Shown: positions 22,851 to 31,144 of the stretch, piece after piece
Position numbering within the stretch: the first letter of the stretch is position 1
Layout of the letters: each line of letters begins with the position of its first letter
Source of the DNA: Oscillospiraceae bacterium
GTDB lineage: Bacteria > Bacillota > Clostridia > Oscillospirales > Acutalibacteraceae
NCBI GenBank assembly: GCA_015066085.1
Contig: SVPA01000013.1
Coordinates: forward strand, 1-38,378
DNA: 38,378 nucleotides
Reading direction: 5' to 3'
Notes under the pieces: model-generated
What the model saw: only the letters and a program-made list of their open reading frames with translations
What the model was told of the DNA's origin: nothing
Databases searched by the model: none
Made by a program: the position numbers and the translations under genes

Positions 22851-25106
22851 TTGCTCGCTAAATGTATGCCCTTTATCTCGGACGAACAGGGGAACAGTTA
22901 TGTTGAAGAAAAGCCTGACTATACCCTGCAAAGCGTGGAAAACATAATAGAGTCGGCAGAAAAAAGGGCTGACGAACGAATTGCCAGAATGTACAATCTT
23001 AAGCCCTCTGACATACAGCGAATCGGCACAGACACGCCCCACGAGGACGAAGAACCCGTTTCAAAGCCGAAACTTCGCCTTGAAGAAAACTCGTTTAAAA
23101 AGCCCCTTAAAATCGGCGATGTTGCGGTTTCTTCCTCTAAATACGACACCGTTTCGTTCCCGAAACTTTCTAACACTCTGTTCGATGATTTTTCCGCCCG
23201 TCGCACCGAAATAGACGGCGAAGAAAAGGTTTCTACCCCCTATTCCGAGGTAGTTTCGCAAGAGTCAAATCATACAAGAATTATTCCCGACCTTGTCCCT
23301 AAAACAAACCCCGAACAGATATATGAGGATATTTCAAGCCATTCTGCCCCAGAGACAGATGTATGGTCCTCCTCCAAAAAGCAAAAGAACAAGGTTAAAA
23401 ACCTTTCCCAAGAGGCGCCCGAGGTTCAGATAAACGAGTTTCGGGGAGCCGCCGACATTTATCGAGTTGGAGGCGACCTTAAACTTGACCTGGTTTTAGC
23501 AAGAGCCCGTTTCTTTATAACCTGTGTTTTAGCGGTTTTGACAGGGGCTTTATATCTTCCCGTTTTTGAGGATGTTTTCTCCTCTGTGGCCTCGGTCGGA
23601 ACTATTGTTGCTTTTAGTTTGGCCGTTATTGTTAACTATAATATTTTCGGCTCTTTTAAGGGAGCCTTTACCAAAGACACCAAGGCCTCTCTCCCTCTTG
23701 CTTTTGCCCTGACCCTTATGGCTATATACTTTGTTGTTGGAATTATAAATGCGACTTATCCGTTTGAATACGCCTTTTTGCCCCTTGCTTCTCTTGCGGT
23801 TTATGACTATTGTTCCTACCGTAAAGCGTCGGCAATTTTCGGCAACTTTAAAATAGTTGCCTCAAGAAAAGGAAAACAGGCCATAACCCTTATTGACGAC
23901 CCTGCAACAACTTCGGCAATGGCCCGTTCGGCAGTTAAGGGCGAGGTTGTAGCCGCTTCGAGCAGACCGACCGACGAAATTTCGGACTTTCTTCGAAACA
24001 CCCTCTCTGACCGCAGTCTTTCTTCAATGGCGGGGGTCTTTACGGCGGTTTCTCTTATTGCCGCAGCAGTTGTTGCTCTTGTTGTCGGCGTTTCTCACGC
24101 CTCTTTCTCAAACGCTCTTTTAGCCGCAGCGGTTGTTATGTGTTTCTCGGCAGCCCCCTCTCTTTTTATTGCCGACTCGCTGCCGTTTGCAAGTCTTTGT
24201 GACCGCCTCCATCGTTTAAAAGCAGGCGTTTGCAGTAAGTTTTCGGCAGAACAGATTGAACAGAGCAACGCTATTGTTATTTCTTCCCGTGACCTTTTCC
24301 CAAAAGGCTGTATTAAACTTTATAATATGTCGCCTTTAAGCGCTAATCCTATTGATGAAACAATAACCCTTGCCGCTTCGGTCGCTTATGAGGCAAAGAG
24401 TCCTCTTTACCCCCTTTTCGCTTCAATTTTAACCGGCGATACCGAACTCTTTGAAGCCGACTCGGTAAAGTATGAAGAAAATTTAGGTATTTCGGGTTGG
24501 GCGGACGACCGCCATATTATGATAGGCAACCGTTCTCTTATGGAGGCTCACGGCGTTCGGGTTCCCGCCCTTGACGTTGACCGAAAAATTCTCCACAAAG
24601 GCTTCTTCCCCGTATACCTTGCCTGTGACCAGCGCGCCTGTGCAATGTTTGTAGTTAAATATTCTATCGACCGTGATATTGAAACCGAACTCGGCAGACT
24701 TGCCGACCGAAACGTTACTATTTTGGTTGAAAACTGCGACCCGAACATAACCGAGCAGATGCTTTGCGATTATTATTCGCTTTATCCCGACTCTCTTAAA
24801 ATTCTTGACCACAACGGAACTCACAAACACCAGACCGCAACCGCCCCCGTGGACACCGCCGTTGCCCACGGATTCCACAAAGGCTCGGCTCTTGGTTTCC
24901 TTTCTGCCGTTTCGGGAAGTTTCAGACTTCGCGCCCTTTCGAATGTGCTTTACATACTGCACATTATAACAATGGTGATAACCTGGCTTCTTTTTGCCTG
25001 TTTATCCCTTGGCGGAGCAGGTTCGCTTATGAGCATTTCTATATGCGCCCTTTGTGAACTTGTTAGTACCGTTATTCTTCTTACCGCATACTTTATTGGA
25101 AAGTAA
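22851..25106 (+). CDS. P-type ATPase-like membrane protein lacking all catalytic motifs
   Basis: The first start-like codon of this frame is TTG 22851 (751 residues), but the coding frame is open from 22533 and probably joins the fragment at 22474. A polar disordered region of about 200 residues comes first. Helix pairs, a shrunken actuator-like region and further helices follow. Then comes a segment that aligns with the P-type ATPase core: APS where CPC is expected, and NAIVISSRDLFPKG where TVVFDKTGTLTEG is expected, so the phosphorylated Asp is Ser478. AKSPLYPLF stands in place of the HP motif, GISGWADDRHIMIGNRSLM matches the N-domain GxG/GN region, and VENCDPN is at the position of TGDN. 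GDGxND is missing, and the TGES actuator loop was not found. Two C-terminal helices end the protein. It should not pump ions by phosphorylation. A structural, sensing or scaffold role is inference. Confidence 0.72.
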   Translation: MLAKCMPFISDEQGNSYVEEKPDYTLQSVENIIESAEKRADERIARMYNLKPSDIQRIGTDTPHEDEEPVSKPKLRLEENSFKKPLKIGDVAVSSSKYDTVSFPKLSNTLFDDFSARRTEIDGEEKVSTPYSEVVSQESNHTRIIPDLVPKTNPEQIYEDISSHSAPETDVWSSSKKQKNKVKNLSQEAPEVQINEFRGAADIYRVGGDLKLDLVLARARFFITCVLAVLTGALYLPVFEDVFSSVASVGTIVAFSLAVIVNYNIFGSFKGAFTKDTKASLPLAFALTLMAIYFVVGIINATYPFEYAFLPLASLAVYDYCSYRKASAIFGNFKIVASRKGKQAITLIDDPATTSAMARSAVKGEVVAASSRPTDEISDFLRNTLSDRSLSSMAGVFTAVSLIAAAVVALVVGVSHASFSNALLAAAVVMCFSAAPSLFIADSLPFASLCDRLHRLKAGVCSKFSAEQIEQSNAIVISSRDLFPKGCIKLYNMSPLSANPIDETITLAASVAYEAKSPLYPLFASILTGDTELFEADSVKYEENLGISGWADDRHIMIGNRSLMEAHGVRVPALDVDRKILHKGFFPVYLACDQRACAMFVVKYSIDRDIETELGRLADRNVTILVENCDPNITEQMLCDYYSLYPDSLKILDHNGTHKHQTATAPVDTAVAHGFHKGSALGFLSAVSGSFRLRALSNVLYILHIITMVITWLLFACLSLGGAGSLMSISICALCELVSTVILLTAYFIGK

Positions 25107-25133
25107 TCTTATTCTATCTTTTTTAAAAAGTGG

Positions 25134-26390
25134 GTGAATTCTATACTTAAGCGAGCCCTTAATAAAATCAGCGACCATCAAATCTTAATATATATCGCCT
25201 TTGTAAGCGTTTTTCTGCACTATATTATTACAAGCGCAGTTATAATAGTTTTAGGGGCTTATCTTTTGTTCAAGAAGGATTCCGCCCAAAAGATTTTCTC
25301 TTTCAGCGGAAAAGGGTTTTATATTGCCTTTACGGTATATTCTCTGCTTGTTGCTCTTTATCACAAGAATTATATAGGCGCTATTTGTGCCTGTGCTTTC
25401 TTCCTTATAATTGCAATCAGTTATTACACCAGAAGCGTTATTACCGAAAAAACCTTTGAGGGCTGTCTTGATATCTGTTGCTTTGCGGCAATTCCTTTGG
25501 CGGTAGGCGCCGTTATTGAAAAGATGCTCCTCTTCCCGACCGACACTTCGACTCAACTTACCCCGCTTAGTTGGTTTATCGGTTCGGAGTACCGCTGTTC
25601 TCTTTGGTTTTTTAACCCAAACTACTTCTGTTCGCTTCTTGCCGCAATAATTATTATCTGCGCCTTTAAAGTAACCTCTCACAAAAAAGGCGTGGCTATA
25701 TACTATATCTGCGCCGCCTTTGCGGCAGGGGCTATGTATCTTGGCGGAAGCCTTTTCGCTATTGTTGAGGTTTTTGTAGGACTTTGTATTCTTCTTGTTC
25801 TCAAAAGAAAACACCTTATGCTTGCGATGTTCCTTCTCGCCGTTGGTATAAGTATTGTTATGATTTTCTTCTTGCCGAATATTCTCCCCCGACTTTCAGA
25901 ATCGACCCACACAACCGACCTTAGAGTTATCATCTGGGACGAGGCTATGGGCTTTATAAAAGAAAATCCCCTTTTCGGAAAAGGGTTCCTTACCTTCTAT
26001 CACGAGCATCTTGCCGACCCGCTTAACATCTATAAAACAACCCACGCCCACAACTTTGCTCTTGAATCACTTCTTAGTTTCGGTGTTATCGGAAGCGTTT
26101 TAATCCTTCTTCTTGTCTGGTCCTATTTCCGCAAGGTTACCGAATGTAAAGAACTTCTGCGCACCAACTGTGCGACCACCCTTATTCTTACCCTTTCCGC
26201 CGCCGTTCTTATTCATATGACAACCGATATGACGCCTATTTGGATGCAGACCGCGCTGCTTTATATGCTCATTTTCGGCGGTCTTGGAATAGACGAAAAG
26301 GCTCTTAACAAACGAATTCTTGCCTGTGCTCAAAACAAAGGCAAATCTGATAAAATATTTGAAAACAAAAGTTCACCTGAAAAGGAATGA
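25134..26390 (+). CDS. O-antigen ligase/polymerase-like membrane protein (Wzy_C type)
   Basis: A 418-residue protein with about 10-12 hydrophobic helices. The hallmark of the O-antigen ligase/Wzy family is present: RVIIWDEAMGFIKENPLFGKG (near 263-283), a loop and then THAHNFALESLLSFGVIG. This is the large extracytoplasmic loop plus following helix. Such enzymes polymerise or transfer lipid-linked glycans outside the membrane; the glycan here is unknown. The start is a GTG at 25134 with only a weak purine stretch before it. It lies 27 nt after the ATPase-like gene and its stop abuts the metG ribosome site, so all three are probably co-transcribed. The LCP gene and the GtrB-like enzyme at 29116 are possible pathway partners. 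Confidence 0.85.
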   Translation: MNSILKRALNKISDHQILIYIAFVSVFLHYIITSAVIIVLGAYLLFKKDSAQKIFSFSGKGFYIAFTVYSLLVALYHKNYIGAICACAFFLIIAISYYTRSVITEKTFEGCLDICCFAAIPLAVGAVIEKMLLFPTDTSTQLTPLSWFIGSEYRCSLWFFNPNYFCSLLAAIIIICAFKVTSHKKGVAIYYICAAFAAGAMYLGGSLFAIVEVFVGLCILLVLKRKHLMLAMFLLAVGISIVMIFFLPNILPRLSESTHTTDLRVIIWDEAMGFIKENPLFGKGFLTFYHEHLADPLNIYKTTHAHNFALESLLSFGVIGSVLILLLVWSYFRKVTECKELLRTNCATTLILTLSAAVLIHMTTDMTPIWMQTALLYMLIFGGLGIDEKALNKRILACAQNKGKSDKIFENKSSPEKE

Positions 26391-26395
26391 TAAAC

Positions 26396-28315
26396 ATGGA
26401 AAACAAAAAGTTTTATATCACAACCGCTATTGCCTATGCCTCAAGCAAACCCCACATTGGAAACGCTTACGACATAGTTCTTGCCGATATGATAGCCCGT
26501 TACAAAAGGCTTCAAGGCTATGATGTTTTCTTTATGACCGGTTCGGACGAACACGGCCAAAAGATTGAAGAAAAGGCTAAAGAGGCGGGAATCACCCCTA
26601 AAGAATATGTCGACAGGGCGGCTGCACAGATAAAGGCGGTCTGGGACAGTATGAACACTACCTATGACAAGTTTATCCGCACCACCGACGCCGACCACGA
26701 GGCTGCGGTTTCGGCAATATTTAAGAAACTTTACGAGCAGGGCGATATCTATAAAAGCGAATATGAGGGCAAATACTGTGTGCCTTGCGAATCCTTCTTT
26801 ACCCCGAGCCAACTTGTCGACGGAAAATGTCCCGACTGCGGCAGAGAGGTTAGCGACGCTAAAGAAGAGGCTTATTTCCTTAAACTCGGAAAATATCAGG
26901 ACAGACTTACCCGTCATATTGAGGAAAACCCCGACTTTATTCAGCCCGAATCCCGTAAAAACGAGATGATAAACAACTTCTTAAAGCCCGGTCTTTCCGA
27001 CCTTTGTGTATCAAGAAGTTCCTTTAAATGGGGAATTCCTGTTGAGTTCGACCCTAAACATGTTATTTATGTTTGGATTGACGCCCTTTCAAACTACGCA
27101 ACGGGAATTGGTTATAACCCGAACGGCTCAACCGAGCAGTTTTCTAAATTCTGGCCTGCTGACCTTCATGTAATCGGCAAGGATATTGTCCGCTTCCACA
27201 CTATTTATTGGCCGATTATACTTATGGCTTTAGGTCTTCCTTTGCCAAAACAGGTGCTCGGTCACCCTTGGGTGCTTGTAGGCGAGGATAAGATGAGCAA
27301 ATCAAAAGGCAACACCATTTACGCCGACGAACTAGCCTCCCGCTTTGGCACCGACGCTGTGCGTTATTATCTGCTAAGCGAGGTTTCCTTTGTAAACGAC
27401 GGCTCTATTACCTACGAAAGTTTTATAAACAAATTCAATACCGACCTTGCAAACACCTACGGTAATCTTGTCAACCGCACGGTTGCTATGACAAACAAGT
27501 ATTTTGGCGGAACCGTTTCTTATAAAAACTTTGAAAACGAGTGCGACAAAGACCTTCTCTCCACAATAGAACGAACCGTTAGCGAATATACTAAGGCTTT
27601 AGACGGTTATAGAAACGCCGACGCTTGTGCCTGTGTTTTAGAACTTGCAAAGCGCTGTAACAAATATATTGACGAAACAATGCCTTGGGCTCTTGCCAAG
27701 GACGAGGGCAAGAAAGACTATCTTGAAGCGGTGCTCTTTAATCTTCTTGAATCTATCCGCATACTTTCGGTTCTTCTTGCTCCGATTGTTCCCGAGTCAA
27801 GCGAGAAAATCTCTGCCCAAATCGGAAACGCCGACAAATCGACCCTTTTCACAAAGGGCTCCTTTACCGTTGGCGAGGCTTCTCCCCTTTTCGCAAGAAT
27901 TGACGCCGAAAAGGTTCTTGACGAAATTGCAAAGGAACAAGAGGCAAAGCAAAAAGCAAAAGAAGAGGGCGAAAATGTTGCTACTCTCGCAGAAATTTCT
28001 ATTGAAGATTTTTTAAAGGTTGAACTTCGTGCCGCTAAAATTTTAAACTGCGAACCGGTTAAAAAGGCAAAGAAACTTCTAAAACTTACCCTTGACGACG
28101 GAACAGAAAAGGAAAGAACGGTCGCTTCGGGAATTGCCCTTTACTACACCCCCGAGGAACTTATCGGAAAAACCGTTATTTTGGTTTCAAACCTTAAACC
28201 CGCCACCCTTTGCGGTGTTGAAAGCGCGGGAATGATTCTCGCCGGTGAAAACAAAGACGGCAATATTAAGGTTGTCTTTTTAGACGGCGTAGAACCCGGA
28301 GCGAAAATAAGATAA
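26396..28315 (+). CDS. metG: Methionyl-tRNA synthetase
   Basis: A 639-residue class I synthetase that charges tRNA-Met, including the initiator. HIGH-like PHIGNAYDIV near residues 18-27; KMSKS at 299-303; a zinc-binding knuckle CVPCESFF...CPDC (about 135-160). A C-terminal Trbp111/EMAP-type tRNA-binding domain (about 540-639) carries IEDFLKVELRAAKI, VASGIALYY and LKPATLCGVESAGMILA. ATG 26396 is preferred over ATG 26387 because AAGGA then stands 9 nt away rather than touching. The stop overlaps the tatD start as TAATG. No T-box was seen upstream. Confidence 0.96.
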   Translation: MENKKFYITTAIAYASSKPHIGNAYDIVLADMIARYKRLQGYDVFFMTGSDEHGQKIEEKAKEAGITPKEYVDRAAAQIKAVWDSMNTTYDKFIRTTDADHEAAVSAIFKKLYEQGDIYKSEYEGKYCVPCESFFTPSQLVDGKCPDCGREVSDAKEEAYFLKLGKYQDRLTRHIEENPDFIQPESRKNEMINNFLKPGLSDLCVSRSSFKWGIPVEFDPKHVIYVWIDALSNYATGIGYNPNGSTEQFSKFWPADLHVIGKDIVRFHTIYWPIILMALGLPLPKQVLGHPWVLVGEDKMSKSKGNTIYADELASRFGTDAVRYYLLSEVSFVNDGSITYESFINKFNTDLANTYGNLVNRTVAMTNKYFGGTVSYKNFENECDKDLLSTIERTVSEYTKALDGYRNADACACVLELAKRCNKYIDETMPWALAKDEGKKDYLEAVLFNLLESIRILSVLLAPIVPESSEKISAQIGNADKSTLFTKGSFTVGEASPLFARIDAEKVLDEIAKEQEAKQKAKEEGENVATLAEISIEDFLKVELRAAKILNCEPVKKAKKLLKLTLDDGTEKERTVASGIALYYTPEELIGKTVILVSNLKPATLCGVESAGMILAGENKDGNIKVVFLDGVEPGAKIR

Positions 28316-29106
28316 TGTATCCACTTCCGTCCTACCCTGCCGCTAAAGGCAGTATTATCGACTCCCACGCCCACTATAACGACCGCCGTTTTGACGGTTG
28401 CAGAGAGGCTCTTCTTGAAAATCTTTCCCGTCTTGGCGTTAAAAAGGTTATTAACTGCGGTTGCGATTTTCAGTTAATAGACGAAGTTTTAGCCCTTTCA
28501 AACAAATATGACTTTTGCTTCTCTGCGGTTGGGTTCCACCCCGAAAACATTCCCGACGGCGATATTGATTTTGCCCGTCTTGATAAAATTATTAAAGAAA
28601 ACAAAAAAATTATAGCCCTTGGCGAAACGGGGCTTGACTACAACTGGAGAAGCGACAATAAAGAGCGTCAAAAGGACGCCTTTAAGGCTCAACTTGTTCT
28701 TGCCAAAGAAAACTCTCTTCCCGTTATTGTACACGACCGTGACGCCCACGCCGACACCCTTGAAATCTTAAAGGAACATAGGCCCACGGGCGTTGTTCAC
28801 TGCTTTTCGGGAAGCGTAGAAATGGCACAAGAGGCTCTGAAACTTGGAATGTATATCGGAATCGGCGGTGTGCTAACCTTTAAAAACGGCCGTGTGCTAA
28901 AAGAGGTGGCAAAGGAAATTCCGCTCGAGCGAATTCTTCTTGAAACCGACGCCCCTTACCTTTCCCCCGAGCCGTTTAGAGGAAAACTTAACCATTCGGG
29001 GCTTATTATTTATGTTGCCGAAAAACTTGCAGAAATTAAAAATGTCAGCGTTGAAACGGTGCTTTCTATAACCTCGAAAAACACCGAGGAACTTTTTGGT
29101 ATTTAA
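28315..29106 (+). CDS. tatD: TatD family metal-dependent hydrolase
   Basis: A 263-residue TIM-barrel hydrolase of the TatD DNase family. Metal ligands are visible in IDSHAHYND (N-terminus), LGETGLDYNW, VIVHDRDAHADTL, VVHCFSGS and LETDAPYLSPEPFRG. Family members act as 3'-5' exonucleases or in DNA repair; the cellular role is not settled. It overlaps the metG stop by one base (TAATG), a metG-tatD pair that is common in Firmicutes. A short N-terminal extension (MYPLPSYPAAKGS) precedes the usual start of the domain. The glycosyltransferase gene follows after 9 nt. Confidence 0.94.
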   Translation: MYPLPSYPAAKGSIIDSHAHYNDRRFDGCREALLENLSRLGVKKVINCGCDFQLIDEVLALSNKYDFCFSAVGFHPENIPDGDIDFARLDKIIKENKKIIALGETGLDYNWRSDNKERQKDAFKAQLVLAKENSLPVIVHDRDAHADTLEILKEHRPTGVVHCFSGSVEMAQEALKLGMYIGIGGVLTFKNGRVLKEVAKEIPLERILLETDAPYLSPEPFRGKLNHSGLIIYVAEKLAEIKNVSVETVLSITSKNTEELFGI

Positions 29107-29115
29107 GGTGAAATT

Positions 29116-30066
29116 ATGGGTCCTATTCTCTATCTTGTTATCCCCTGCTATAACGAGGAGGCCGTTCTTCCACAAACCGCCCCTTTGTTTCTTGAAAAAC
29201 TAAATACTCTTATTCTTTCGGGCGAAATTTCGGACAAAAGCCGAATTTTGTTCGTAAACGACGGTAGCCGTGACAACACCTGGGAAATTATAACGGCTCT
29301 CTCAAAAGAAAATCCTCACTATGCAGGGATTTCGCTTAGTCGCAATATGGGGCATCAAAACGCTCTGCTTGCCGGTCTTATGGAGGCAAAAAGCCTTTGT
29401 GACGTTACGGTCAGTATTGACTGTGACGGACAGGACGACATAAATGCGGTCGACAAAATGCTTTCTGAGTTCAAAAAGGGCAGTGATATCGTTTACGGAG
29501 TAAGAGAAAGCAGAAAAAGCGACACCTTTTTTAAACGCAACTCCGCCCGACTTTTTTATTTCCTTTTAAACCGTCTTGGCGTTGAGACCGTCTTTAATCA
29601 CGCCGACTACCGTCTTATGTCTTCCCGCGCATTAGAGGCTCTTTCAAAATTTAAAGAGGTCAACATTTATCTTCGGGGAATGGCGCCAATGGTTGGCTTT
29701 AAGTCGTCAACCGTTTTGTATGACCGCAAGAAAAGGGTTGCGGGGAAAAGCCATTATCCGCTTAGTAAAATGCTTCGTCTTGCCCTTAATGCAGTTACAA
29801 GTCTTTCAACAAGACCGATTCATCTTATTACCGCTTTCGGCTTTTTTGTAATGCTTTTAAGCGCCTGCGGTATAGTTTGGTCGATTATTTCATATTTTTT
29901 AAGTTCAACCGTTGCGGGTTGGGCATCAATTGTTGCAATTATCTGTTTTTTTGGCGGTGCACAAATTCTTTGTATCGGAGTAATCGGAGAATATATCGGT
30001 AAAATATATATGGAAACCAAAAACCGTCCGAGATATATTATTAGCCAAAAAACTGAAAACCTTTAA
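29116..30066 (+). CDS. GtrB/DPM-like family 2 glycosyltransferase
   Basis: A 316-residue enzyme. The N-terminal GT-A domain has VIPCYNEE, FVNDGSRDNTWEII, SLSRNMGHQNALLAGL and the metal-binding SIDCDGQDD (near residues 99-107). The C-terminus has RKKRVAGKSHYPLSKM followed by two helices (about 237-262 and 271-295). This is the layout of GtrB/YfdH-like enzymes that put glucose or another sugar on undecaprenyl phosphate. The sugar cannot be read. Together with the ligase-like and LCP proteins it suggests a lipid-linked glycan route for the envelope. AAGGTG precedes ATG; 9 nt after tatD. Confidence 0.93.
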   Translation: MGPILYLVIPCYNEEAVLPQTAPLFLEKLNTLILSGEISDKSRILFVNDGSRDNTWEIITALSKENPHYAGISLSRNMGHQNALLAGLMEAKSLCDVTVSIDCDGQDDINAVDKMLSEFKKGSDIVYGVRESRKSDTFFKRNSARLFYFLLNRLGVETVFNHADYRLMSSRALEALSKFKEVNIYLRGMAPMVGFKSSTVLYDRKKRVAGKSHYPLSKMLRLALNAVTSLSTRPIHLITAFGFFVMLLSACGIVWSIISYFLSSTVAGWASIVAIICFFGGAQILCIGVIGEYIGKIYMETKNRPRYIISQKTENL

Positions 30067-30122
30067 AAAGAATATTCCTCCCGCTTTTAGCAAACAATAT
30101 TTTTGAAAGCGGGGTGAACCTA

Positions 30123-30230
30123 ATGTTTGAAAATAACAATAACAACCAGAACAAGAACCAGAATAACAACCAGCAGAAAAAAGACCAAAACAAAAAAGAA
30201 CAGAACAAGAAAAACGAAAACAAACAGTAA
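30123..30230 (+). CDS. 35-residue Asn/Gln/Lys-rich miniprotein
   Basis: ATG 30123 follows a strong GGGGTGA by 5 nt, so translation is well supported. The product begins MFENNNNNQNKNQ and is made almost only of N, Q and K with three E, one D and one F. It has no helix or signal. It is the last gene before a good terminator, 56 nt after the glycosyltransferase. The composition suggests a disordered cytosolic peptide. It could instead be a translated leader, but no gene follows before the terminator. No family assigned. Confidence 0.65.
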   Translation: MFENNNNNQNKNQNNNQQKKDQNKKEQNKKNENKQ

Positions 30231-30237
30231 TTCAGTT

Positions 30238-30264
30238 GCGACGGCTTTAGCCGTCGCTTTTTTT
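30238..30264 (+). terminator. Terminator of the long plus-strand operon
   Basis: Perfect 8-bp GC-rich stem GCGACGGC / GCCGTCGC (30238-30245, 30250-30257), TTTA loop, then T7. Confidence 0.93.
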
Positions 30265-30310
30265 GTACAATAACGCCTCTCCTTGCATAGAATGGACGGG
30301 GTGATGCTTT

Positions 30311-31045
30311 TTGAAGGTTATACTTATAACCGCACTCGGTGTTGGCGGTTCAACTATCTTCGGGGCTGCCATCGGTTACTTTTTCAGGTCGGCAACCAAA
30401 AAACTCTACAGCGCTGTGCTGTCTTTTGCCGCAGGGGTAATGCTTGCCGCAGCAATAATCGGGCTTATTATGTCTTCCCTTGAAGATGCGGATATTTTGG
30501 GATTTTTGTCTTGCCTTTTCGGTCTTTTTTGCGGCGCCTTTGTTCTTTTGGGTATCGGTAAAACACTACCGCTGCTTCGAAAAATTTTAAGCGCAAACAA
30601 GTCAAGAAAGTCCGACCGTGTTTTGCTTTTTGTCTGTGCTATTGCTCTTCACAATCTGCCCGAAGGGATTGCGGCAGGGGTTGGATTTGGTACGGGGGAT
30701 ATTTCGGACGGAATAACCCTTGCTCTTGGAATAGCGCTTCAGAATATTCCCGAGGGAATGGTTCTTATAGCACCCATGCTTCAAGCGGGAATTTCTCCCG
30801 TCAGAACCTTTTTGTCGGCCGCTTTTACGGGCGTTATTGAAATCGTCGGCACATTTGTTGGGTTTTATGCCGTTTCTTTTTCGTCGGTTTTTCTCCCCTT
30901 TGCTTTGGCTCTTGCGGGCGGAAGTATGCTCTTTGTTATCTGCGGAGAAATGATTCCCGAAACCTGTAACAGCGAAAAACACAGTCCCGTTTTCTGTCTT
31001 CTGTTCGGGTTTGCCGTTATGGTTGCTTTAGACTTCTTTATTTAG
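30311..31045 (+). CDS. ZIP family metal transporter
   Basis: A 244-residue ZIP-family protein with about eight helices, likely importing Zn2+ or another divalent metal. The two metal-binding helices are clear: HNLPEGIAAGVGFG (from His114) and ALQNIPEGMVLIAP; the second has Gln where ZupT-type proteins often have His. A third conserved segment, CGEMIPET, lies near the C-terminus. The charged loop at about 92-102 (LSANKSRKSDR) is short and has no His cluster. TTG 30311 is chosen with GGGGTGATG just upstream; an ATG at 30304 is in another frame. A TAGAAT at 30288-30293 could be its -10, but there is no good -35. Confidence 0.9.
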   Translation: MKVILITALGVGGSTIFGAAIGYFFRSATKKLYSAVLSFAAGVMLAAAIIGLIMSSLEDADILGFLSCLFGLFCGAFVLLGIGKTLPLLRKILSANKSRKSDRVLLFVCAIALHNLPEGIAAGVGFGTGDISDGITLALGIALQNIPEGMVLIAPMLQAGISPVRTFLSAAFTGVIEIVGTFVGFYAVSFSSVFLPFALALAGGSMLFVICGEMIPETCNSEKHSPVFCLLFGFAVMVALDFFI

Positions 31046-31057
31046 AAAGTTTAACTT

Positions 31058-31064
31058 TTCGACA
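31058..31064 (-). promoter_or_regulatory. Spo0A box (TGTCGAA)
   Basis: TTCGACA on the plus strand, a perfect TGTCGAA 0A-box core on the minus strand, 8 nt upstream of the spoIIE -35. In B. subtilis phosphorylated Spo0A activates spoIIE from boxes near the -35. Confidence 0.5.
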
Positions 31065-31071
31065 CGCTTTT

Positions 31072-31104
31072 TTTACAGAATTTAACTCCCTTTAAGTTTA
31101 TAAT
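31072..31104 (+). promoter_or_regulatory. spoIIE promoter with 21-nt spacer
   Basis: TTTACA (31072-31077), 21-nt spacer, consensus TATAAT (31099-31104). The long spacer departs from all other promoters in this window (17 nt). It matches the known B. subtilis spoIIE arrangement, in which Spo0A~P is needed because the hexamers are too far apart. Confidence 0.6.
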
Positions 31105-31144
31105 ATATTTAAGACTGAAAAAATGCGCTTAAGGAGATTAAAGA

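Noticed and set aside
24483-24962. 159-codon minus-strand frame inside the ATPase-like gene
   Set aside because: The plus strand has the conserved N- and P-domain pattern. The minus frame lacks a family match and a promoter.
26340-26395. T-box or other riboswitch before metG (and serS)
   Set aside because: The gaps are 5-10 nt and coding on the upstream side, leaving no room for a leader RNA.
30283-30483. 66-codon frame that includes the ATG at 30304
   Set aside because: It overlaps the ZIP gene in another frame. The ribosome site GGGGTGATG fits the TTG start of the ZIP protein.
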